Program-made: the position numbers and the translations under genes
DNA from: Actinospica sp035552695
GTDB taxonomy: Bacteria; Actinomycetota; Actinomycetes; Streptomycetales; Catenulisporaceae
Direction of reading: 5' to 3'
DNA: 64,000 bases
Assembly: GCF_035552695.1 (NCBI RefSeq)
Contig: NZ_DASZKT010000216.1
Location: 1-64,000, forward strand
Notes under the pieces: model-generated
What the model saw: only the letters and a program-made list of their open reading frames with translations
Told to the model about the DNA's origin: nothing
Databases searched by the model: none
In this document: one piece after another, positions 43,988 to 51,824 of the stretch
How positions within the stretch are numbered: the first letter of the stretch is position 1
Layout: the number at the start of each line of letters is the position of its first letter

Positions 43988-44779
43988 TCAGCCACCTTGG
44001 ACCACCACCTTGTGCCGCGCCACGTCGGTGAGCAGGCGTCCGGCACCGAGCAGTAGCAGGGCCCAGAGGCTTCCGAAGGCGAGTGCGTAGCCGAAGCCGC
44101 CGCTCTGCGTGCCGAGCAGCACGTTGATCGGCATCTGCATGGCCGCGGCCCAGGGCGTGTGCAGCAGGACGGTGCCGACCGCGCCCGGGATGATGGTGAG
44201 CGGGATGATCAGCCCGGAGCAGAACATTCCGAGCGCGACCAGGATCGAGGACATGCCGCGCTCGTCCATGGTCCAGAAGGTCGCGAGGCTGGCGAGGTAG
44301 CGCAGGCCGAAGCTGATCAGGTAGCCGAGAAAGCAGCAGACCGCGAACTCCGCCCAGCGCAGCGGGCTCAGCGGCAGCCTGACCGGGAACAGCAGCACGC
44401 CGAAGAGCACCGGGGGCAGGGTCCGCAGCATTCCGGCGCCGAGCGCGCGGCCGAGGTCGAGGGAGAGCCACCAGGTCTGGAAGTCGACGGGCCGGTAGAG
44501 GTCGACGGCGATGTCGCCGGTCCGGATGCGCGGGCCGAGGTCGGTGTTGTTCATGAAGATGCCCATCGGCGTGATGAGCCCTTGGGTGAGGAAGGCGTAG
44601 GTCACGGCGTCGGCCAGGTCCCAGCCGGCGATCTCGGGCTTCTGCTTCCAGAGCGCGATCAGCACGAACGCGCGGATGCAGCCGAAGACGGTGTTGGTGA
44701 AGGCGCCGGCGACGGCTGAGGAGCGGTAGGCCAGGTAGCGGCGCAGCGATAATCGGACAGCGGTCAGGTACACGCGCAT
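43988..44779 (-). CDS. ABC-2 family permease, first subunit
   Basis: 263 residues with six membrane helices, same family as its neighbour: SLRRYLAYRSSAVAGAFTNTVFG, GDIAVDLYRPVDFQ, and GLIIPLTIIPG. ATG at 44779 with GGAG about 7 bases upstream is chosen over a longer, non-membrane-like frame. First gene of the three-gene exporter operon. Confidence 0.88.
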   Translation of the reverse strand: MRVYLTAVRLSLRRYLAYRSSAVAGAFTNTVFGCIRAFVLIALWKQKPEIAGWDLADAVTYAFLTQGLITPMGIFMNNTDLGPRIRTGDIAVDLYRPVDFQTWWLSLDLGRALGAGMLRTLPPVLFGVLLFPVRLPLSPLRWAEFAVCCFLGYLISFGLRYLASLATFWTMDERGMSSILVALGMFCSGLIIPLTIIPGAVGTVLLHTPWAAAMQMPINVLLGTQSGGFGYALAFGSLWALLLLGAGRLLTDVARHKVVVQGG

Positions 44780-44933
44780 GCGGAACTCCACAGGGCGAGG
44801 GATCGGAAGGAGAAAAGGGGGAAGTTCCGAGGCTGGCAGAGCGGATTCGCTCCGCACAACCGGTTTTTCACCTGTGGCGCGGCGCGCGCCGGGGCTGACG
44901 CCGTTCTTACGTCCGATCGGGTGAACTGGTGCC

Positions 44934-45533
44934 ATGTCCAGCGATGAGAACGAGGGCGGCGCCGCCGATCCGATCGGGCAGTTCGACGCCTTCCGCGCGC
45001 GGCAGGCCGAGGAGCGCGCGCAGCAGGAGGAGACCCAGTCCGCGTACGCCTTTCCGCCGGAGTACGCGGCGCCGCCGGAGCCGGTCTTCTACCCGACCCA
45101 GCCGATGGCCGCCGCTCCGGCCAACCGGACGCGCTCGGTACTGATCTTCGTGGGCGCGGTACTGGTGGCCGGCGTGCTGGGCCTCGGCGCGTGGCTCGCG
45201 TTCGGCTCGTCGTCGAGTCCCGCGGCCACCGCGGCCTCCAGTGGATCGAGCGCGTCGGCCTCGCCGTCGCCCACGTCGAGCGCCAAGCGCGCCCTGACCT
45301 TCCGTGTGACGATCGTGTCGCTGGGCACTGATTCGTTCACCGGCACGGTCCTCTCGAACGGCGAGTCGGTGACCGTGACGCTGACCGACAAGACCCGCTT
45401 CGGCACGAAGGCCCAAGCGTTCAGCCGAGCCGATCTGCACGTCGGGGAACTGGTGGCCGTCCGAGGCAAGCGCACGGGGACGGCCACGGTCACGGCCACG
45501 GAGGTCGCCCAGGCCGTACGATCATCCGCATGA
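44934..45533 (+). CDS. Single-pass membrane protein with DUF5666-like domain
   Basis: 199 residues. Acidic, Gln/Ala/Pro-rich cytosolic start, one helix (SVLIFVGAVLVAGVLGLGAWLAF, about 68-90), a Ser/Ala linker, then an external beta domain (about 118-195: FTGTVLSNGESVTVTLTD... LHVGELVAVRGKRTG) like DUF5666. Function unknown. Its stop overlaps the next ATG by four bases. Confidence 0.7.
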   Translation: MSSDENEGGAADPIGQFDAFRARQAEERAQQEETQSAYAFPPEYAAPPEPVFYPTQPMAAAPANRTRSVLIFVGAVLVAGVLGLGAWLAFGSSSSPAATAASSGSSASASPSPTSSAKRALTFRVTIVSLGTDSFTGTVLSNGESVTVTLTDKTRFGTKAQAFSRADLHVGELVAVRGKRTGTATVTATEVAQAVRSSA

Positions 45534-46540
45534 CGGTTGCGGGCTCGCTGTTCGGTCTGGCCTACGGGGATGCGCTGGGGAAGGACACGGAGTTCGCCTC
45601 CGTCGCCGAGATCCAGCGGCGGTACGGTCCGAAGGGACCGGCCGATCTGCCGGAGCCCGCGCTCGTCACTGACGACACGCAGATGGCGTTGGCGGTCGGC
45701 GAAGGCCTCGTCGAAGTGTCGGGCGGCCCGCTGACGGCCGACATCCTTGCGCCGGTGTGGTCGCGGCGCTTCGTCGAATGGGCCCACTCCCCCGACAACA
45801 ACCGCGCGCCGGGCACGACGTGCCTGCGCGCGTGCGCGGGGCTCTCGGAGGGCAAGCCCTGGGTCGAGGCCAGTCAGGCGGGCTCGAAGGGCTGCGGCGC
45901 GAACATGCGCGTCACCCCGGTCGGCCTGGTCGCGGGCATCTCCTCATCCACGAGGGCGGGTGCGGCGCAACTCCAGGCCGCGCTGACGCATGGTCACCCG
46001 ACCGGTCTCGCGGCGAGCGAGCTCACGGCGTACGCGACCTGGTGGCTGCTCGGCGGTCTGCGGCCCGAGGACCTGCCGGGCGCGCTGCGGGCGCGGGCCG
46101 AGGAGCAACGCGAGGTCTACCACTACGGGTGGCTCGGCGACCTGTGGAAGCGTGCCCGGGACGGCTCCGCGGAATCCTTCATGGTGCGCGGCTGGGACGA
46201 GTGCCTCGGCGTGCTGGACCGGCTCGAGGCGGCCCTCCGGCTCGGTGACCGCGAATCAGACCCCTGTGGGCTCACCGGCGAGGGCTGGATCGCCGAGGAG
46301 GCGCTGGCCACGGCGCTGCTGTGCTTCCTGCTCTTCCCGGACGACCCGCCCGCGGCCGTGCGACGCGGGGCCACGACGTCCGGGGACTCGGACTCGATCG
46401 CCGCGCTGGCCGGCGCGTTCGCCGGCGCCGCGTACGGGATCGACGCGTTCCCGGCGGGCTGGCGCTCGCGGATCGAGTACGCGGACCGGCTCGAGGCCGT
46501 CGCGACGGGGCTCGCGGCGTCCGCGGAGCGATTGGCGTGA
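45530..46540 (+). CDS. ADP-ribosylglycohydrolase family protein
   Basis: 336 residues of the DraG/ARH fold. Metal-binding acidic residues lie in LVTDDTQMALAVGEG and near the C-terminus in TSGDSDSIAALAGAFAGAAYG, both typical. It removes ADP-ribose from proteins or nucleic acids, or acts on free ADP-ribosyl compounds. TACGAT stands 7 bases before the ATG inside the preceding gene. Sir2 and NUDIX genes follow within 4 kb. Confidence 0.88.
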   Translation: MTVAGSLFGLAYGDALGKDTEFASVAEIQRRYGPKGPADLPEPALVTDDTQMALAVGEGLVEVSGGPLTADILAPVWSRRFVEWAHSPDNNRAPGTTCLRACAGLSEGKPWVEASQAGSKGCGANMRVTPVGLVAGISSSTRAGAAQLQAALTHGHPTGLAASELTAYATWWLLGGLRPEDLPGALRARAEEQREVYHYGWLGDLWKRARDGSAESFMVRGWDECLGVLDRLEAALRLGDRESDPCGLTGEGWIAEEALATALLCFLLFPDDPPAAVRRGATTSGDSDSIAALAGAFAGAAYGIDAFPAGWRSRIEYADRLEAVATGLAASAERLA

Positions 46541-46571
46541 TCACGGGGGCGACGTGAGCGACGGGAGCGAG

Positions 46572-47531
46572 ATGACCCGCGAGATCGTCTTTCTGATCTT
46601 CCCCGACTTCCAGATCCTCGACCTGACCGGACCGCTCGAGGTCTTCTCGCAGGCCGAGCGGCGTGCGCGGGGGACGTACGCGCTGCGCCCGGTCGCCTTC
46701 GAGCCGGGGCTCGTGGCGGCGAGCAACGGCTTGTCCGTGCAGGCCGAGACGGCGCGGCCGTTCTCGGGTGCCGACACGCTGATCGTGGTCGGCGGGCGTG
46801 GGACGGACGCGGCGGTCGCCGACCCCCGGTACGTGGCGTGGATCCGGGACGCGGCCACGCGGGTGCGCCGGGTCGCGTCCGTGTGCAACGGCGCGTTCTT
46901 CCTGGCCGAGGCCGGTTTGCTGGACGGCCGGCGGGCCACGACGCACTGGAGCCGCGCCGCCGAGTTGGCCGTGCGGTATCCGAGCGTCGCCGTGGACGCC
47001 GACCCGATCTTCATCCGGGAGGGCGAGGTCTCGACCTCGGCGGGCGTCACGTCGGGGATCGACCTAGCGCTCGCGCTGGTCGAGGAGGATCTCGGCGGCG
47101 CCGAGGCCCGGCGTATCGCGCGGCAACTCGTGGTGTTCGTCCAGCGGCCGGGAAATCAGCGTCAGTTCTCGGCGCAGCTGACTGCCCAGCGGCCCGCGCG
47201 CGAGCCGATCCGCGAGTTGCTCGGATACATCGCGGACCATCCCGGGGCCGATCTGTCGGTGCCCGCGCTGGCCGCGCGGGTCGGGCTGAGCGAGCGTCAG
47301 TTCCTGCGCGTGTTCCCGACGGAGACCGGGCACAGTCCGTCCGGGTACGTCGAGGCCGTGCGGGTCGAGGCCGCGTGCCGCCTGCTGGAGACGACCGAGG
47401 ACGGGCTCGACCGGATCGCGCGGGTCTGCGGCTTCGGCACGCTGCGCACGCTGCAGCGCTCGTTCCAGCGGGTCCTCGCGGTGGCGCCGCACGAGTATCG
47501 GGAGCGGTTCACCCGCCAGGGCATGGCGTAA
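46572..47531 (+). CDS. GlxA-type AraC regulator with DJ-1/PfpI domain
   Basis: 319 residues. N-terminal DJ-1/PfpI-like domain (about 1-170) with the nucleophile-elbow cysteine in ASVCNGAFFLAEAGLLDG, then an AraC DNA-binding domain (about 215-315: LSVPALAARVGLSERQFLRVF). GlxA-type regulators control diverse genes. ATG at 46572 preceded by GGGAG; a GTG at 46554 is an alternative. The next gene is another DJ-1 protein. Confidence 0.9.
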   Translation: MTREIVFLIFPDFQILDLTGPLEVFSQAERRARGTYALRPVAFEPGLVAASNGLSVQAETARPFSGADTLIVVGGRGTDAAVADPRYVAWIRDAATRVRRVASVCNGAFFLAEAGLLDGRRATTHWSRAAELAVRYPSVAVDADPIFIREGEVSTSAGVTSGIDLALALVEEDLGGAEARRIARQLVVFVQRPGNQRQFSAQLTAQRPAREPIRELLGYIADHPGADLSVPALAARVGLSERQFLRVFPTETGHSPSGYVEAVRVEAACRLLETTEDGLDRIARVCGFGTLRTLQRSFQRVLAVAPHEYRERFTRQGMA

Positions 47532-47541
47532 TCTGTCGCCC

Positions 47542-47598
47542 ATGCGTCATTGCCGCCAGGCCGGTTCGGCGGCGAGACTCAGAGCATGGATATCGTGA
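47542..47598 (+). CDS. Possible 18-residue leader ORF
   Basis: TAATCT lies 7 bases before this ATG, like the leaderless promoters elsewhere in the window. The ORF (MRHCRQAG...) ends 10 codon-equivalents inside, in another frame of, the DJ-1 gene that starts at 47586. It could be translated as the first ORF of a leaderless mRNA. Very short, so weak support. Confidence 0.25.
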   Translation: MRHCRQAGSAARLRAWIS

Positions 47599-48221
47599 TT
47601 CCGATCTTCCCGAACTTCACCGCCCTCGACGCGATCGGGCCGTACGAGGTGCTGCGCCTGCTGCCCGACACGAAGATCACCTTCGCGGCGGCCGCGGCAG
47701 GGCTCGTGCACGCGGACAACCCGGCTCTCGCCTTCGACGCGACCGCCGCGCTGAGCGAGATCGACTCGGCCGACGTGCTGGTCATCCCCGGCGGCGGGGG
47801 CACGCGCGCCGCCATGAAGGACGAGGCGATGCTCGAATGGGTCCGCCGCATCCACGCCACGACCCGCTACACCACGTCCGTCTGCACCGGCTCGCTCGTG
47901 CTCGCCGCCGCCGGGCTGCTCGACGGCCTCGAGGCGACGACGCACTGGGCCCAGGTGGCGCTGCTGGAGAGCCTCGGCGCGAAGTACACCGAGCAGCGCG
48001 TCGTGCAGCAGGGCAAGATCGTCACCGCGGCCGGGGTCTCCTCCGGCATCGACATGGCGCTCACGCTCGCCGCGCAGATCGCCGGCGAGGACAGGGCCAA
48101 GGCGGTCCAGCTGATCATCGAGTACGACCCGCAGCCGCCGTTCGACGCCGGATCGCCCTCGAAGGCCGGTCCGCGGATCATCGCGCTGACCGGGGAGCTG
48201 GACGAGCCGGTGGCGGCCTGA
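47586..48221 (+). CDS. DJ-1/PfpI family protein
   Basis: 211 residues: IVIPIFPNFTALDAIGPYEVLRLL at the start and the elbow TSVCTGSLVLAAAGLLDG with the reactive cysteine near residue 101. Close to isonitrile hydratase-like members; the true activity (hydratase, glyoxalase, deglycase) cannot be told. It follows a GlxA regulator having a related domain, which may control it. Confidence 0.88.
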   Translation: MDIVIPIFPNFTALDAIGPYEVLRLLPDTKITFAAAAAGLVHADNPALAFDATAALSEIDSADVLVIPGGGGTRAAMKDEAMLEWVRRIHATTRYTTSVCTGSLVLAAAGLLDGLEATTHWAQVALLESLGAKYTEQRVVQQGKIVTAAGVSSGIDMALTLAAQIAGEDRAKAVQLIIEYDPQPPFDAGSPSKAGPRIIALTGELDEPVAA

Positions 48222-48254
48222 GCGCGTGTCGGTGGCGCCGTCTACCGTGATGGC

Positions 48255-48911
48255 ATGACGAAGATCCCGCAGGACGTGGCCGACCTGCCGTATGCGGAGG
48301 CGCTGGAGCCGGGCCCGAGCCCGCTCCGGCGCGACTGGAACTACGACCTGTGCCGCTTCGAATCCGCGAACGAGCGGGGTGCGGACGTGGGCAGCAGCCG
48401 GTTCACCGAGTGCGCCTTCGAGAACGTGCAGTTCGACGAGATGCGGATGCGGCGGACCAAGCACACCGACGTATGGTGGCGCGGATCGCGGATGCTGAGC
48501 ACGGATCTCGCGGAGAGCGAGTGGCTGGACGTGACCGTGCTCTCCAGCGCCCTCGCCGGGATCGAAGCGTTCAGCGCGAAGCTGCGCCGCGTCGTCCTGC
48601 AGCGCTGCAAGCTCGACGCGGTGAACTTCCGCGGCGCCGAGCTGCACGAGGTGGTGTTCGAGGACTGCATCCTGCGGGACGTGGACTTCTCCGGGTCGAA
48701 GCTCAAGGATGTGAAGTTCCCGGGCAGCGCGCTGCGCGGGGCCAAGTTCGCGAAGTCGAAACTGACGCGGGTGGACTTCCGGGACGCGACCGTCGTCGAG
48801 GTCGTGGACGGCTACCAGAACCTGCGCGGGGCGATCATCGACAGCGGACAGGCCGTCGAGCTGGCGGTGGATCTGGCTCAGGCGCTCGGAATCTCGGTCA
48901 AGGATCAGTGA
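48255..48911 (+). CDS. Pentapeptide-repeat protein
   Basis: 218 residues. From about residue 30 to 185 there are A(D/N)LXX-type repeats (for example CKLDAVNFRGAELHEVVFEDC), predicting a right-handed quadrilateral beta helix. Some members protect DNA gyrase by DNA mimicry; nothing here proves that. TACCGT lies exactly 6 bases before the ATG, so it is probably leaderless. Confidence 0.85.
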   Translation: MTKIPQDVADLPYAEALEPGPSPLRRDWNYDLCRFESANERGADVGSSRFTECAFENVQFDEMRMRRTKHTDVWWRGSRMLSTDLAESEWLDVTVLSSALAGIEAFSAKLRRVVLQRCKLDAVNFRGAELHEVVFEDCILRDVDFSGSKLKDVKFPGSALRGAKFAKSKLTRVDFRDATVVEVVDGYQNLRGAIIDSGQAVELAVDLAQALGISVKDQ

Positions 48912-48932
48912 GTCATTCGATAGCGTGACCGC

Positions 48933-49727
48933 ATGAGTGACGGCGTGGACCGTACCGAGACGACCGACGAGGTTCCGGACTGGCGGGAGCGGCGCGGTCC
49001 TGTCGCCGTGCTCACCGGCGCGGGCATCTCGACCTCCTCGGGTATCCCGGACTTCCGCGGGCCGATGGGCGTGTGGACGCAGAACCCGATCGCCGAGCTG
49101 ACCGCGAACTACGCCGACTACCTGCGCGATCCCGAACTGCGGGTGCGCTCGTGGATCGCGCGGCGGGACAATCCGGCGTGGCACGCGCAGCCGAACGAGG
49201 GCCACTTCGCCCTGGCCGAGCTCGAGCGGCACCGCAGTGTGAGGGTGCTGACGCAGAACATCGACCGCCTGCACCACAGGGCCGGCTCGACGCCGCGCAA
49301 GGTGCTCGAACTGCACGGCAACATGTTCGAGGTCGTATGCACCCAGCCCGCGTGGCGCTGCGGCTGGACCGGCGCGATGCGCGGGGTGCTCGACCGGGTC
49401 GCGGCCGGGGAGCCCGACCCGCCGTGCGAGCGCTGCGGCGGGATCCTCAAGGCGGCGACGATCATGTTCGGCCAGAACCTGGACGAGGAGGTGCTGGGCC
49501 TGGCCGCCGCGATAGCCCGCGGCGCGGCCGTGTTCCTGGCCGTGGGCAGCACGCTGCGGGTGCAGCCGGCGGCCGGGCTGTGCGAGCTGGCCGCGATGCA
49601 CGGCGCCGACCTGGTGATCGTCAACAACGAGCCCACCGCGTACGACGACCTGGCCACCGAGGTGGTGCGCGAGCCGATCTCCGAGGCGCTGCCGCGGATC
49701 GTGGCCGAGCTCAGCGCGGTCGGTTAG
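48933..49727 (+). CDS. Sir2-family NAD-dependent deacylase
   Basis: 264 residues. NAD motif LTGAGISTSSGIPDFRG, then TQNIDRLH, the catalytic histidine in ELHGNMFE, and a cysteine pair CERCGG with earlier cysteines at VVCTQPAWRCG for zinc. It removes acyl groups from lysines, yielding nicotinamide and O-acyl-ADP-ribose. TAGCGT lies 6 bases before the ATG (leaderless type). A 13-base direct repeat follows its stop. Confidence 0.92.
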   Translation: MSDGVDRTETTDEVPDWRERRGPVAVLTGAGISTSSGIPDFRGPMGVWTQNPIAELTANYADYLRDPELRVRSWIARRDNPAWHAQPNEGHFALAELERHRSVRVLTQNIDRLHHRAGSTPRKVLELHGNMFEVVCTQPAWRCGWTGAMRGVLDRVAAGEPDPPCERCGGILKAATIMFGQNLDEEVLGLAAAIARGAAVFLAVGSTLRVQPAAGLCELAAMHGADLVIVNNEPTAYDDLATEVVREPISEALPRIVAELSAVG

Positions 49728-49792
49728 CGCGGTCGGTTAGCGCCGTCGGTCAGCTCGGCTGGCTCGCTCGCGTCGCCCGGGGCCGGTCCCGG

Positions 49793-50284
49793 TCAGAAGG
49801 TGTCGTTCTCCTGCAGGTACGCGACCCCGCGGAAGCCGTTGCCGATGATGGTGTCCATGCGGTGCCGCATGAAGGGGCGCAGGCCCTCGGGCAGCGCGTC
49901 CGGGGCGTAGAACCCGATCTCGGCGATCTCCTCCTCCTGCGGCACGAGCAGCGCCGGATCCGCGCAGACGCCCACGTCGAAGGTGAAGTTGAGGAACTGC
50001 ACCGGCCCCATGCCGCGGCCGGCCCACTGCACGACGAGCAGCGTGGCCGGTCCGACGACCTCGTGCCCGAGCTCCTCGTGCACCTCGCGGATCGCGGCCT
50101 CGGCGGGCGGCTCGTTCTCGTCCACGACGCCGCCGGGCAGCGACCAGCCGTCGCGGTAGGTGTTGCGCACCAGAGCGATCCGGCCCTGCTCATCGCGCAG
50201 GACGGCGCTCGCGGACAGCGCGACCTTGGGCACGGAGGCGTACCAGGCGGCGGTCTCCTCCGGAGTGAAGCGGATCGTCGTCAC
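49793..50284 (-). CDS. NUDIX hydrolase
   Basis: 163 residues with a complete Nudix box: GGVVDENEPP followed by REVHEELG. Substrate unknown; members split NDP-linked compounds such as ADP-ribose or NADH. GTG start at 50284 with AGGA 7 bases upstream. It is divergent from the decarboxylase gene, sharing 38 bases. Confidence 0.9.
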   Translation of the reverse strand: MTTIRFTPEETAAWYASVPKVALSASAVLRDEQGRIALVRNTYRDGWSLPGGVVDENEPPAEAAIREVHEELGHEVVGPATLLVVQWAGRGMGPVQFLNFTFDVGVCADPALLVPQEEEIAEIGFYAPDALPEGLRPFMRHRMDTIIGNGFRGVAYLQENDTF

Positions 50285-50322
50285 GGAATGATCCTGCCAT
50301 ATTGGAGCTTTAAAGTTGGTCC

Positions 50323-51750
50323 ATGAGCGACGTGCAGCAGTTCCTCGAATCGGCCGCGCGCGCGGCGTCCGGGCACCTGACCGGGCTCGATGAGCATCCG
50401 GTGTGGCGGCCGACGCCGGCCGGGCTGCGGTCCGAGCTCGCCGAGCAGCCGCTGCCGGAGGCGGGCGCCGATCCGGGCGCGCTGCTGGCCGAGATCGAGC
50501 GGCGGGTGCTGGCGTATCCGATGGGCAACGGGCACCCGGCGTTCTTCGGCTGGGTGAACGCGGCTCCGCACCCGGCCGGGATCGCCGGGGCGCTGCTGGC
50601 GGCGGCGGTCAACCCGTCCTCGGCGGGCGGCGACCACGCCGACATCTACCTGGAGCGCGCGGTCGTGCGGTGGATCGCCGACCTGGCCGGTTTTCCGCAC
50701 GAGCAGGGCGCCGGGCTGCTGACCTCGGGCGCGTCCATGGCGACGATCGTGGCGATCGGCGCCGCGCGGCAGCGCGCGCTGGCGGGTGCGGGGTGGGACG
50801 TGCGCGAACGGGGCCTCTCCGGCGCGCCACAGCTCACCGCGTACGCGACGGCCGAGGTGCATTCCTGCGTGGGCAAGGCGATCGAGCTGCTCGGCATCGG
50901 CAGGGCGAGCCTGCGCACGGTGGCCGACGACGGCTTCGGGCACCTCGACCCGGCCGCGCTGCGCGAGGCGATCGCCGCGGACCGCGCGGCCGGGGCGCTG
51001 CCGTTCCTCGCGGTCGGCTCGGCGGGGACGGTCACCACGGGCGCGGTCGATCCGCTGCGGGACATCGCGGCGGCCTGCGCGGAATCAGGACTCTGGTTCC
51101 ACGTGGACGGCGCGTACGGGGCGTTCGGCGTGCTGGACCCGGTGATCGCGGAACGGTACGCGGGCATGGAGCTGGCCGACTCGGTGGCGCTGGATCCGCA
51201 CAAGTGGTTGCAGGTCCCGGCGGGCGTGGGCTGCCTGCTGGTACGCGACCGCGCGCAGCTGCGCGAGACGTTCTCGCTGGTGCCGCCGTATCTGCGCGAC
51301 GACTCGGGCGATCCGCTCGGCTGGTACAGCGAGTACGGGATCGAACAGACCCGGCCGTTCCGCGCGCTGTCGGTGTGGGCGGCGCTGGCGGCGCGCGGCC
51401 GGAGCGGCATCGCGGCGGACATCGCGGCGTGCACGAACGCCGCACGGGAGCTCGACGAGATGGTCGCGAAGGACGCGGACTTCGAACTGGCGGCCGAGAC
51501 AGAGGTCTCCATCGTCGCGTTCCGCTACGCGCCCGCGGGAATCGACGATGCGGAGGCCGACCGGATCACGCACGGTCTCGCGGCGGCGATCCAGGCGCGC
51601 GGCCGCGTGTTCGTCACCGACTCGCTCTATCGAGGACGCCCGGTGCTGCGTGCGTGCCTGATCAACCCGGCGGTCGGCGAGGCGGAGTTGCTGCTGCTGC
51701 TCGAGGAGGCGCGTGAGGCGGCCGTCGAGCTGGCCGAGCAGGGTAGATAA
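50323..51750 (+). CDS. Group II PLP-dependent amino-acid decarboxylase
   Basis: 475 residues of the aromatic-L-amino-acid/glutamate decarboxylase family. PLP lysine in DPHKWLQVP; cofactor Asp in WFHVDGAYGAFG; NPSSAGGDHADIYLERAVVRW at the N-terminal half. Aromatic amino acid decarboxylation is the most likely activity, not proven. TAAAGT lies 6 bases before the ATG (leaderless type). Confidence 0.9.
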   Translation: MSDVQQFLESAARAASGHLTGLDEHPVWRPTPAGLRSELAEQPLPEAGADPGALLAEIERRVLAYPMGNGHPAFFGWVNAAPHPAGIAGALLAAAVNPSSAGGDHADIYLERAVVRWIADLAGFPHEQGAGLLTSGASMATIVAIGAARQRALAGAGWDVRERGLSGAPQLTAYATAEVHSCVGKAIELLGIGRASLRTVADDGFGHLDPAALREAIAADRAAGALPFLAVGSAGTVTTGAVDPLRDIAAACAESGLWFHVDGAYGAFGVLDPVIAERYAGMELADSVALDPHKWLQVPAGVGCLLVRDRAQLRETFSLVPPYLRDDSGDPLGWYSEYGIEQTRPFRALSVWAALAARGRSGIAADIAACTNAARELDEMVAKDADFELAAETEVSIVAFRYAPAGIDDAEADRITHGLAAAIQARGRVFVTDSLYRGRPVLRACLINPAVGEAELLLLLEEAREAAVELAEQGR

Positions 51751-51824
51751 CGCTGCGGGACCGGCTTGAGAACGGCGGCTGATCGCCGCGCCTGGCCGTC
51801 TGCACCCCGTACTACGCTGTCGCC

